Shown here: piece by piece, positions 24,256 through 36,907 of the stretch | Numbering within the stretch: the stretch's first letter is position 1 | Layout of the letters: each line of letters begins with the position of its first letter | Assembly: GCA_947579665.1 (NCBI GenBank) | Contig: OX388341.1 | Span: 558,001-622,000, forward strand | DNA from: Sympetrum striolatum | Lineage: Eukaryota > Arthropoda > Insecta > Odonata > Libellulidae | Direction of reading: 5' to 3' | Length of the DNA stretch: 64,000 nucleotides | The notes under the pieces: generated by a model | What the model was told of the DNA's origin: nothing | Seen by the model: only the letters and a program-made list of their open reading frames with translations | Databases searched by the model: none | Position numbers and translations under genes: made by a program

Positions 24256-26697
24256 TTGCTGTTAATTGAGATTCAGTTCGCTATTGGTATCAAAAATAGA
24301 ATACAATCACTTACGATTCTTTCTCTCTTCCTGTCCATCATGAAGTCGAATCATCTGCAATACAATGTAGTCACTGGTGATGCTGCGGTGCTTAGAAGAA
24401 TTTGGAGAGCCAGGAAGCGGAGGATGCCTAATAAATTGAGTATTAAAGTAAACAATGCGTATTTAGTTTAACTGTCATTGCTCTTAATTGAGATTAAGTT
24501 CGCTATTGGTATCAAAAATAGAATACAATCACTTACGATTCTTTCTCTCTTCCTGTTCATCATTAAGTCGAATCATCTGCAATACAATGGAGTCTGTGGT
24601 GAAGCTGCGGTGCTTAGACAGATTTGGATAGCCAGGAAGCGGAGAATGCCTAATAAATTGAGTATTAAAGTAAACAATGCGTATTTAGTTTAACTGTCAT
24701 TGCTCTTAATTGAGATTAAGTTCGCTATTGGTATCAAAAATAGAATACAATCACTTACGATTCTTTCTCTCTTCCTGTTCATCATTAAGTCGAATCATCT
24801 GCAATACAATGGAGTCTGTGGTGAAGCTGCGGTGCTTAGACAGATTTGGAGAGCCAGGAAGCGGAGGATGCCTAATAAATTGAGTATTAAAGTAAACAAT
24901 GCGTATTTAGTTTAACTGTCATTGCTGTTAATTGAGATTAAGTTCGCTATTGTTATCAAAAATAGAATACAATCACTTACGATTCTTTCTCTCTTCCTGT
25001 CCATCATGATGTCGAATCATCTGCAATACAATGGAGTCTGTGGTGAAGCTTTGGTGCTTGGACAGATTTGGAGAGCCAGGAAGCGGAGGATGCCTAATAA
25101 ATTGAGTATTAAGGTAAACAATGCGTATTTAATTTAACTGTCATTGCTGTTAATTGAGATTAAGTTCGCTATTGTTATCAAAAATATAATACAATCACTT
25201 ACGATTCTTTCTCTCTTCCTGTCCATCATCAAGTCGAATCATCTGCAATACAATGGAGTCTGTGGTTAAGCTGCGGTGCTTAGAAAGATTAGGAGAGCCA
25301 GGAAGCGGAGGATGCCTAATAAATTGAGTATTAAGGTAAACAATGCGTATTTAGTTTAACTGTCATTGCTGTTAATTGAGATTCAGTTCACTATTGGTAT
25401 CAAAAAAAGAATACAATCACTTACGATTCTTTCTCTCTTCCTGTCCATCATGAAGTCGAATCATCTGCAATTCAATGGAGTCTATGGTGTAGCTGCGGTG
25501 CTTAGAAAGATTAGGAGAGCCAGGAAGCGGAGGATGCCTAATGAATTGAGTATTAAAGTTAACAATGCGTATTTAGTTTGACTGTCATTGCTTTTAGTTG
25601 AGATTAAGTTCGCTATTGTAATCAAAAATATAATACAATCACTTACGATTCTTTCTCTCTTCCTGTCCATCATCAAGTCGAATCATCTGCAATACAATGG
25701 AGTCTGTGGTTAAGCTGCGGTGCTTAGAAAGATTAGGAGAGCCAGGAAGCGGAGGATGCCTAATAAATTGAGTATTAAGGTAAACAATGCGTATTTAGTT
25801 TAACTGTCATTGCTGTTAATTGAGATTCAGTTCACTATTGGTATCAAAAAAAGAATACAATCACTTACGATTCTTTCTCTCTTCCTGTCCATCATGAAGT
25901 CGAATCATCTGCAATTCAATGGAGTCTGTGGTGATGCAGCGGTGCTTAGAAAGATTAGGAGAGCCAGGAAGCGGAGGATGCCTAATGAATTGAGTATTAA
26001 AGTTAACAATGCGTATTTAGTTTGACTGTCATTGCTTTTAGTTGAGATTAAGTTCGCTATTGTAATCAAAAATAGAATACAATCACTTACCATTCTTTCT
26101 CTCTTCCTGTCCATCATGAAGTCGAATCATCTGCAATACAATGGAGTCTGTGGTGAAGCTGCGGTGCTTAGAAAGATTAGGAGAGCCAGGAAGCGGAGGA
26201 TGCCTAATAAATTGAGTATTAAGGTAAACAATGCGTATTTAGTTTAACTGTCATTGCTGTTAATTGAGATTAAGTTCGCTATTGCTATCAAAAATAGAAT
26301 ACAATCACTTACGATACTTTCTCTCTTCCTGTCCATCATGAAGTCGAATCATCTACAATACAATGTAGTCACTGGTGATGCTGCGGTGCTTTGAAAGATT
26401 AGGAGAGCCAGGAAGCGGAGGATGCCTAATAAATTGAGTATTAAAGTAAACAATGCGTATTTAGTTTAACTGTCATTGCTGTTAATTGAGATTAAGTTCG
26501 CTATTGTTAAAAAAAATTGAATACAATCACTTACGATTCTTTCTCTCTTCCTGTCCATCTTTAAGTCGAATCATCTGCAATACAATGGAGTCACTGGTGA
26601 TCCTGCGGTGCTTAGAAAGATTAGGAGAGCCAGGAAGCTGAGGATGCGTAATAAATTGAGTATTAAAGTAAACAATGCGTATTTAGTTTAACTGTCA
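24256..26697 (+). repeat. HOR family D, copy 2 (11 monomers)
   Basis: Repeats D copy 1 at a 2664-bp offset until about 26690, after which it passes into the family E order. The opening monomer at 24256 is a hybrid. Its first part (GATTCAG, GTAGTCACTGGTGATGC) matches a type seen at 26920, and its last part (TTAGAAGAATTTGG) matches the monomer at 21592, so the exchange point lies near 24385-24395. The stretch from 25588 also belongs to the first E unit. Confidence 0.85.
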
Positions 26698-28694
26698 TTG
26701 CTGTTAATTGAGATTAAGTTCGCTATTGATATCAAAAATAGAATACAATCACTTACGATTCTTTCTCTCTTCCTGTCCATCATGAAGTCGAATCATCTGC
26801 AATACAATGGAGTCTGTGGTGAAGCTGCGGTGCTTAGACAGATTTGGAGAGCCAGGAAGCGGAGGATGCGTAATAAATTGAGTATTAAAGTAAACAATGC
26901 GTATTTAGTTTAACTGTCATTGCTGTTAATTGAGATTCAGTTCGCTATTGGTATCAAAAATAGAATACAATCACTTACGATTCTTTCTCTCTTCCTGTCC
27001 ATCATGAAGTCGAATCATCTGCAATACAATGTAGTCACTGGTGATGCTGCGGTGCTTAGTAAGATTAGGAGAGCCAGGAAGCGGAGGATGCCTAATAAAT
27101 TGAGTATTAAAGTAAACAATGCGTATTTAGTTTAACTGTCATTGCTGTTAATTGAGATTAAGTAAGCTATAATTATCAAAAATAGAATACAATCTCTTAC
27201 GATTCTTTTTCTCTTCCTGGCCATCGTTAAGTCGAATCATCTGCAATACAATGTAGTCACTGGTGATGCTGCGGTGCTTAGAAAGATTAGGAGAGCAAGT
27301 CAGCGGAGGATGCCTAATAAATTGAGTATTAAAGTAAACAATGCGTATTTAGTTTAACTGTCATTGCTGTTAGTTGAGATTAAGTTAGCTATTGTTATCA
27401 AAAATAGAATACAATCACTTACGATTCTTTCTCTCTTCCTGTCCATCATTAAGTCGAATCATCTGCAATTCAATGGAGTCTATGGTGAAGCTGCGGTGCT
27501 TAGAAAGATTAGGAGAGCCAGGAAGCGGAGGATGCCTAATAAATTGAGTATTAAAGTAAACAATGCGTATTTAGTTTAACTGTCATTCTGTTAATTGAGA
27601 TTAAGTTTGCTATTGTTATCAAAAATAGAATACAATCACATACGATTCTTTCTCTCTTCCTGTCCATCATTAAGTCGAATCATCTGCAATACAATGGGGT
27701 CTTTGGTGAAGCTGCGGTGCTTAGAAAGATTAGGAGAGCCAGGAAGCGGAGGATGCCTAATAAATTGAGTATTAAAGTAAACAATGCGTATTTAGTTTAA
27801 CTGTCATTGCTGTAAATTGAGATTAAATAAGCTATAATTAACAAAAATAATATACAATCACCTACGATTCTTTTTCTTTTCCTGTCCATCATTAAGTCGA
27901 ATCATCTGCAATACAATGGAGTTTGTGATGAAGCTGCGGTGCTTAGAAAGATTAGGAGAGCCAGGAAGCGGAGGATGCCTAATAAATTGAGTATTAAAGT
28001 AATCAATGCGTATTTAGTTTAACTGTCATTGCTGTTAATTGAGATTAAGTTCGCTATTGGTATCAAAAATAGAATACAATCACTTACGATTCTTTCTCTC
28101 TTCCTGTCCATCATGAAGTCGAATCATCTGCAATACAATGGAGTCTGTGGTGAAGCTGCGGTGCTTAGACAGATTTGGAGAGCCAGGAAGCGGAGAATGC
28201 CTAATAAATTGAGTATTAAAGTAAACAATGCGTATTTAGTTTAACTGTCATTGCTCTTAATTGAGATTAAGTTCGCTATTGGTATCAAAAATAGAATACA
28301 ATCACTTACGATTCTTTCTCTCTTCCTGTTCATCATTAAGTCGAATCATCTGCAATACAATGGAGTCTGTGGTGAAGCTGCGGTGCTTAGACAGATTTGG
28401 AGAGCCAGGAAGCGGAGGATGCCTAATAAATTGAGTATTAAAGTAAACAATGCGTATTTAGTTTAACTGTCATTGCTGTTAATTGAGATTAAGTTCGCTA
28501 TTTTTATCAAAAATAGAATACAATCCCTTACTATTCTTTCTCTCTTTCTGTCCATCATCAAGTCGAATCATCTTCAATTCAATGGAGTCTGTGGTGAAGC
28601 TGCGGTGCTTAGACAGATTTGGAGAGCCAGGAAGCGGAGGATGCCTAATAAATTGAGTATTAAAGTAAACAATGCGTATTTAGTTTAACTGTCA
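25588..28694 (+). repeat. HOR family E, copy 1 (14 monomers)
   Basis: 3107 bp, 14 monomers with one deletion (GTCATTCTG near 27587). Paired with copy 2 at a constant 3107-bp offset: 25588 with 28695 (AATATAATAC, GTGGTTAAGC), 26032 with 29139, 26698 with 29805 (GATATC), 26920 with 30027, 27364 with 30471, 28029 with 31136, 28251 with 31358 and 28473 with 31580 (ATTTTTATC, AATCCCTTAC). Its second half, from 26920, follows the family B order (TAAGCTATAATT, TTAGTTGAG, GTCATTCTG), so E looks like a recombinant of D and B. Confidence 0.88.
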
Positions 28695-31600
28695 TTGCTG
28701 TTAATTGAGATTAAGTTCGCTATTGTTATCAAAAATATAATACAATCACTTACGATTCTTTCTCTCTTCCTGTCCATCATCAAGTCGAATCATCTGCAAT
28801 ACAATGGAGTCTGTGGTTAAGCTGCGGTGCTTAGAAAGATTAGGAGAGCCTGGAAGCGGAGGATGCCTAATAAATTGAGTATTAAGGTAAACAATGCGTA
28901 TTTAGTTTAACTGTCATTGCTGTTAATTGAGATTCAGTTCGCTATTGGTATCAAAAAAAGAATACAATCACTTACGATTCTTTCTCTCTTCCTGTCCATC
29001 ATGAAGTCGAATCATCTGCAATTCAATGGAGTCTATGGTGTAGCTGCGGTGCTTAGAAAGATTAGGAGAGCCAGGAAGCGGAGGATGCCTAATGAATTGA
29101 GTATTAAAGTAAACAATGCGTATTTAGTTTGACTGTCATTGCTTTTAGTTGAGATTAAGTTCGCTATTGTAATCAAAAATAGAATACAATCACTTACCAT
29201 TCTTTCTCTCTTCCTGTCCATCATGAAGTCGAATCATCTGCAATACAATGGAGTCTGTGGTGAAGCTGCGGTGCTTAGAAAGATTAGGAGAGCCAGGAAG
29301 CGGAGGATGCCTAATAAATTGAGTATTAAGGTAAACAATGCGTATTTAGTTTAACTGTCATTGCTGTTAATTGAGATTAAGTTCGCTATTGCTATCAAAA
29401 ATAGAATACAATCACTTACGATACTTTCTCTCTTCCTGTCCATCATGAAGTCGAATCATCTACAATACAATGTAGTCACTGGTGATGCTGCGGTGCTTTG
29501 AAAGATTAGGAGAGCCAGGAAGCGGAGGATGCCTAATAAATTGAGTATTAAAGTAAACAATGCGTATTTAGTTTAACTGTCATTGCTGTTAATTGAGATT
29601 AAGTTCGCTATTGTTAAAAAAAATTGAATACAATCACTTACGATTCTTTCTCTCTTCCTGTCCATCTTTAAGTCGAATCATCTGCAATACAATGGAGTCA
29701 CTGGTGATCCTGCGGTGCTTAGAAAGATTAGGAGAGCCAGGAAGCTGAGGATGCGTAATAAATTGAGTATTAAAGTAAACAATGCGTATTTAGTTTAACT
29801 GTCATTGCTGTTAATTGAGATTAAGTTCGCTATTGATATCAAAAATAGAATACAATCACTTACGATTCTTTCTCTCTTTCTGTCCATCATGAAGTCGAAT
29901 CATCTGCAATACAATGGAGTCTGTGGTGAAGCTGCGGTGCTTAGACAGATTTGGAGAGCCAGGAAGCGGAGGATGCGTAATAAATTGAGTATTAAAGTAA
30001 ACAATGCGTATTTAGTTTAACTGTCATTGCTGTTAATTGAGATTCAGTTCGCTATTGGTATCAAAAATAGAATACAATAACTTACGATTCTTTCTCTCTT
30101 CCTGTCCATCATGAAGTCGAATCATCTGCAATACAATGTAGTCACTGGTGATGCTGCGGTGCTTAGTAAGATTAGGAGAGCCAGGAAGCGGAGGATGCCT
30201 AATAAATTGAGTATTAAAGTAAACAATGCGTATTTAGTTTAACTGTCATTGCTGTTAATTGAGATTAAGTAAGCTATAATTATCAAAAATAGAATACAAT
30301 CTCTTACGATTCTTTTTCTCTTCCTGGCCATCGTTAAGTCGAATCATCTGCAATACAATGTAGTCACTGGTGATGCTGCGGTGCTTAGAAAGATTAGGAG
30401 AGCAAGTCAGCGGAGGATGCCTAATAAATTGAGTATTAAAGTAAACAATGCGTATTTAGTTTAACTGTCATTGCTGTTAGTTGAGATTAAGTTAGCTATT
30501 GTTATCAAAAATAGAATACAATCACTTACGATTCTTTCTCTCTTCCTGTCCATCATTAAGTCGAATCATCTGCAATTCAATGGAGTCTATGGTGAAGCTG
30601 CGGTGCTTAGAAAGATTAGGAGAGCCAGGAAGCGGAGGATGCCTAATAAATTGAGTATTAAAGTAAACAATGCGTATTTAGTTTAACTGTCATTCTGTTA
30701 ATTGAGATTAAGTTTGCTATTGTTATCAAAAATAGAATACAATCACATACGATTCTTTCTCTCTTCCTGTCCATCATTAAGTCGAATCATCTGCAATACA
30801 ATGGGGTCTATGGTGAAGCTGCGGTGCTTAGAAAGATTAGGAGAGCCAGGAAGCGGAGGATGCCTAATTAATTGAGTATTAAAGTAAACAATGCGTATTT
30901 AGTTTAACTGTCATTGCTGTAAATTGAGATTAAATAAGCTATAATTAACAAAAATAATATACAATCACCTACGATTCTTTTTCTTTTCCTGTCCATCATT
31001 AAGTCGAATCATCTGCAATACAATGGAGTTTGTGATGAAGCTGCGGTGCTTAGAAAGATTATGAGAGCCAGGAAGCGGAGGATGCCTAATAAATTGAGTA
31101 TTAAAGTAATCAATGCGTATTTAGTTTAACTGTCATTGCTGTTAATTGAGATTAAGTTCGCTATTGGTATCAAAAATAGAATACAATCACTTACGATTCT
31201 TTCTCTCTTCCTGTCCATCATGAAGTCGAATCATCTGCAATACAATGGAGTCTGTGGTGAAGCTGCGGTGCTTAGACAGATTTGGAGAGCCAGGAAGCGG
31301 AGAATGCCTAATAAATTGAGTATTAAAGTAAACAATGCGTATTTAGTTTAACTGTCATTGCTCTTAATTGAGATTAAGTTCGCTATTGGTATCAAAAATA
31401 GAATACAATCACTTACGATTCTTTCTCTCTTCCTGTTCATCATTAAGTCGAATCATCTGCAATACAATGGAGTCTGTGGTGAAGCTGCGGTGCTTAGACA
31501 GATTTGGAGAGCCAGGAAGCGGAGGATGCCTAATAAATTGAGTATTAAAGTAAACAATGCGTATTTAGTTTAACTGTCATTGCTGTTAATTGAGATTAAG

Positions 31601-31801
31601 TTCGCTATTTTTATCAAAAATAGAATACAATCCCTTACTATTCTTTCTCTCTTTCTGTCCATCATCAAGTCGAATCATCTTCAATTCAATGGAGTCTGTG
31701 GTGAAGCTGCGGTGCTTAGAAAGATTAGGAGAGCCAGGAAGCGGAGGATGCCTAATAAATTGAGTATTAAGGTAAACAATGCGTATTTAGTTTAACTGTC
31801 A
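28695..31801 (+). repeat. HOR family E, copy 2 (14 monomers)
   Basis: The same 14 monomers in the same order as copy 1, with the matching deletion near 30694. Differences are sparse: GCCTAATTAATTG near 30865, GATTATGAGAGCC near 31058, and a right-module switch at 31580 (AAAGATTAGG here, CAGATTTGG at 28473). The similarity ends in the monomer at 31802, whose left module is TTCGCATATG. Confidence 0.88.
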
Positions 31802-33801
31802 TTGCTGTTAATTGAGATTAAGTTCGCATATGTTATCAAAAATAGAATACAATCACTTACGATTCTTTCTCTCTTCCTGTCCATCATCAAGTGGAATCAT
31901 CTGCAATACAATGGAGTCTGTGGTGAAGCTGCGGTGCTTAGAAAGATTAGGAGAGCCAGGAAGCGGAGGATGCCTAATAAATTGAGTATTAAGGTAAACA
32001 ATGCGTATTTAGTTTAACTGTCATTGCTGTTAATTGAGATTAAGTTCGCTATTGTTATCAAAAATAGAATACAATCACTTACGATTCTTTCTCTCTTCCT
32101 GTCCATCATGAAGTCGAATCATCTGCAATACAATGGAGTCTGTGGTGAAGCTGCGGTGCTTGGACAGATTTGGAGAGCCAGGAAGCGGAGGATGCCTAAT
32201 AAATTGAGTATTAAAGTAAACAATGCGTATTTAGTTTAACTGTCATTGCTGTTAATTGAGATTAAGTTCGCTATTGGTATCAAAAATAGAATACAATCAC
32301 TTACGATTCTTTCTCTCTTCCTGTCCATCATGAAGTCGAATCATCTGCAATACAATGGAGTCTGTGGTGAAGCTGCAGTGCTTAGACAGATTTGGAGAGC
32401 CAGGAAGCGGAGAATGTCCCTAATAAATTGAGTATTAAAGTAAACAATGCGTATTTAGTTTAACTGTCATTGTTGTTAATTGAGATTAAGTTCGATATTG
32501 TTATCAAAAATAGAATCCAATCACTTACGATTCTTTCTCTCTTTCTGTCCATCATCAAGTCGAATCATCTGCAATACAATGGGGTCTGTGGTGAAGCTGC
32601 GGTGCTTAGAAAGATTAGGAGAGCCAGGAAGCGGAGGATGCCTAATAAATTGAGTATTAAGGTAAACAATGCGTATTTAGTTTACCTGTCATTGCTGTTA
32701 ATTGAGATTAAGTTCGCTATTGTTATCAAAAATATAATACAATCACTTACGATTCTTTCTCTCTTCCTGTCCATCATCAAGTCGAATCATCTGCAATACA
32801 ATGGAGTCTATGGTTAAGCTGCGGTGCTTAGAAAGATTAGAAGAGCCAGGAAGCGGAGGATGCCTAATAAATTGAGTATTAAAATAAGCAATGCGTATTA
32901 AGTTTAAATGTCATTGCTGTTAATTGAGATTAAGTTCGCTATTGTTATCAAAAATAGAATACAATCACTTACGATTCTTTCTCTCTTCCTGTCCATCATG
33001 AAGTCAAATCATCTGCAATACAATGGAGTCTGTGGTGAAGCTGCGGTGCTTAGAAAGATTAGGAGAGCCAGGAAACGGAGGATGCCTAATAAATTGAGTA
33101 TTAAAATAAGCAATGCGTATTAAGTTTAAATGTCATTGCTGTTAATTGAGATTCAGTTCGCTATTGTTATCAAAAATAGAATACAATCACCTCCGATTCT
33201 TTCTCTCTTCCTGTCCATCATGAAGTCGAATCATCTGCAATACAATGGAGTCACTGGTGAAGCTTCGGTGCTTAGAAAGATTAGGAGAGCCAGGAAGCGG
33301 AGGATGCCTAATAAATTGATTATTAAGGTAAACAATGCGTATTTAGTTTAACTGTCATTGCTGTTAATTGAGATTAAGTTCGCTATTGTTATCAAAAATA
33401 GAATACAATCACTTACGATTCTTTCTCTCTTCCTGTCCATCATGAAGTCAAATCATCTTTAATACAATGGAGTCTGTGGTGAAGCTGCGGTGCTTGGACA
33501 GATTTGGAGAGCCAGGAAGCGGAGGATGCCTAATAAATTGAGTATTAATGTAAACAAAGCGTATTTAGTTGAACTGTCATTGCTGTTAATCGAGATTTAG
33601 TTAGCTATTATTATCAAAAATAGAATACAATCACCTCCGATTCTTTTTCTTTTCCTGTCCATCATTAAGTCGAATCATCTGCAATACAATGGAGTCACTG
33701 GTGAAGCTGCGGTGCTTAGAAAGATTAGGAGAGCCAGGAAGCGGAGGATGCCTAATAAATTGAGTATTAAAGTAAACAATGCGTATTTAGTTTAACTGTC
33801 A
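31802..33801 (+). repeat. Transitional monomers between E and A3
   Basis: Nine monomers without a clear unit. The monomer at 32246 is 224 bp owing to GAATGTCCCTAAT (two bases more than GAATGCCTAAT), the only 2-bp insertion seen. The junction before 32692 reads TTTACCTG instead of TTTAACTG, joining two open frames. The monomers at 32914 and 33136 are entered through AAATGTCATTG, as at 14492 and 14714. At 33580 the monomer opens with GAACTGTCATTG and GATTTAGTTAGC, an early sign of the family F types that follow. Confidence 0.8.
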
Positions 33802-36800
33802 TTGCTGTTAATTGAGATTAAGTTCGCTATTGGTATAAAAAATAGAATACAATCACTTACGATTCTTTCTCTCTTCCTGTCCATCATGAAGTCGAATCAT
33901 CTGCAATACAATGGAGTCTGTGGTGAAGCTGCGGTGCTTAGACAGATTTGGAGAGCCAGGAAGCGGAGAATGCCTAATAAATTGAGTATTAAAGTAAACA
34001 ATGCGTATTTAGTTTTACTTTCATTGCTGTTAATTGAGATTAAGTTCGCTATTGGTATAAAAAATAGAATACAATCACTTACGATTCTTTCTCTCTTCCT
34101 GTTCATCATTAAGTCGAATCATCTGCAATACAATGGAGTCTGTGGTGAAGCTGCGGTGCTTAGACAGATTTGGAGAGCCAGGAAGCGGAGGATGCCTAAT
34201 AAATTGAGTATTAAAGTAAACAATGCGTATTTAGTTTAACTGTCATTGCTGTTAATTGAGATTAAGTTCGCTATTGGTATCAAAAATAGAATACAATCAC
34301 TTACGATTCTTTCTCTCTTCCTGTCCATCATGAAGTCGAATCGTCTGCAATACAATGGAGTCTGTGGTGAAGCTGCGGTGCTTAGAAAGATTAGGAGAGG
34401 CAGGAAGCGGAGGAAGCCTAATAAATTGAGTAGTAAAGTAATCAATGCGTATTTAGTTTAACTGTCATTGCTGTTATTTGAGATAGAGTAAGCTATAATT
34501 ATCAAAAATAGAATACAATCTCTTATGATTCTTTTTCTCTTCCTGGCCATCGTTAAGTCGAATCATCTGCAATACAATGTAATCACTGGTGATGCTGCGG
34601 TGCTTAGAAAGATTAGGAGAGCCAGGAAGCGGAGGATGCCTAATAAATTGAGTATTAAAGTAAAAAATGCGTATTTAGTTTAACTGTCATTGCTGTTAAT
34701 AAAGATTAAGTTAGCTATTGTTATCAAAAATAGAATACAATCACTTACGATTCTTTCTCTCTTCCTGTCCATCATTAAGTCGAATCATCTGCAATACAAT
34801 GGAGTCTATGGTGAAGCTGCGGTGCTTAGAAAGATTAGGAGAGCCAGGAAGCGGAGGATGCCTAATAAATTGAGTATTAAAGTAAACAATGCGTATTTAG
34901 TTTAACTGTCATTGCTGTTAATTGAGATTAAGTAAGCTATAATTATCAAAAATAGAATACAATCTCTTACGATTCTATTTCTCTTCCTGGCCATCGTTAA
35001 GTCGAATCATCTGCAATACAATGTAGTCACTGGTGATGCTGCGGTGCTTAGAAAGATTAGGAGAGCCAGGAAGCGGCGGACGCCTAATAAATTGAGTATG
35101 AAAGTAAAAAATGCGTATTAATTTAACTGTCATTGCTGTTAATTGAGATTAAGTTCGCTATTGTTATCAAAAATAGAATACAATCACTTACGATTTTTCT
35201 CCCTTCCTTTCCATCATGAAGTCGAATCATCAGCAATACAATTGAGTCACTGTTGAAGCTGCGGTGCCTTGAAAGATTAGGAGAGCCAGGAAGCGGAGGA
35301 TGCCTAATAAATTGAGCATTAAAGTAAACAATGCGTATTTAGTTTAACTGTCATTGCTGTTAATTGAGATTAAGTTCGCTATTGTTATAAAAAACAGAAT
35401 ACAATCACTTACGATTCTTTCTCTCTTCCTGTCCATCATTAAATCGAATCATCTGCAATACAATGGAGTCACTGGTGAAGCTGCGGTGCTTAGAAAGATT
35501 AGGAGAGCCAGGAAGCGGAGGATGCCTAATAAATTGAGCATTAAAGTAAACAATGCGTATTTAGTTTAACTTTCATTGCTGTTAATTGAGAATAAGTTCG
35601 CTATTGTTATCAAAAATAGAATACAATCACTTACGATACTTTCTCTCTTCCTGTCCATCATGAAGTCGAATCATCTGCAATACAATGGAGTCTGTGGTGA
35701 AGCTGCGGTGCTTAGAAAGATTAGGAGAGCCAGGAAGCGGAGGATGCCTAATAAATTGAGTATTAAAGTAAACAATGCGTATTTAGTTTAACTGTCATTG
35801 CTGTTAATTGAGATTAAGTTCGCTATTTAAAAAAAAAATAGAATACAATCACTTACGATTCTTTCTCTCTTCCTGTCCATCTTTAAGTCGAATCATCTGC
35901 AATACAATGGAGTCACTGGTGAACCTGCGGTGCTTAGAAAGATTAGGAGAGCCAGGAAGCGGAGGATGCCTAATAAATTGAGTATTAAAGTAAACAATGC
36001 GTATTTAGTTTAACTGTCATTGCTGTTAATTGAGATTAAGTTCGCTATTGGTATCAAAAATAGAATACAATCACTTACGATTCTTTCTCTCTTCCTGTCC
36101 ATCATGAAGTCGAATCATCTGCAATACAATGGAGTCTGTGGTGAAGCTTCGGTGCTAAGACAGATTTGGAGAGCCAGGAAGCGGAGGATGCCTAATAAAT
36201 TGAGTATTAAAGTAAACAATGCGTATTTAGTTTAACTGTCATTGCTGTTAATTGAGATTAAGTTTGCTATTTTTATCAAAAATAGAATACAATCACTTAC
36301 GATTCTTTCTCTCTTCCTGTCCATCATCAAGTCGAATCATCTGCAATACAATGGAGTCTGTGGTGAAGCTGCGGTGCTTAGAAAGATTAGGAGAGCCAGG
36401 AAGCGGAGGATGCCTAATAAATTGAGTATTAAGGTAAACAATGCGTATTTAGTTTAACTGTCATTGCTGTTAATTGAGATACAGTTCGCTATTGTTATCA
36501 AAAATAGAATACAATCACTTACGATTCTTTCTCTCTTCCTGTCCATCATGAAGTCGAATCATCTGCAATACAATGGAGTCTGTGGTGAAGCTGCGGTGCT
36601 TGGACAGATTTGGAGAGCCAGGAAGCGGAGGATGCCTAATAAATTGAGTATTAAAGTAAACGATGCGCATTTAGTTTAACTGCCATTGCTGTTAATTGAG
36701 ATTAAAGTCGCTATTGGTATCAAAAATAGAATACAATCACTTACGATTCTTTTTCTTTTCCTGTCCATCATTAAGTCGAATCATCTGCAATACAATGGAG

Positions 36801-36907
36801 TCTGTGATGAAGCTGCGGTGCTTAGAAAGATTAGGAGAGCCATGAAGCGGAGGATGCCTAATAAATTGAGTATTTAAGTGAACAATGCGTATTTAGTTTA
36901 ACTGTCA
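33802..36907 (+). repeat. HOR family A, copy 3 (partial)
   Basis: Family A monomers return about 24 kb after copy 2. The monomer at 33802 ends in the rare TTTTACTTTCATTGC junction as at 955, and 34024 pairs with 1177. The monomer at 34246 pairs with 2065 and 6726, 34468 with 6948 (TTATTTGAGATAGAG), 34690 with 7170, and 35576 with 8501 (GAGAATAAG). The offset from copy 2 is 27,520 bp at 34246-34690 and then falls by whole monomers. Two deletions near 35117 and 35193 and a 10-A run at 35829-35838 are local. Confidence 0.78.
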
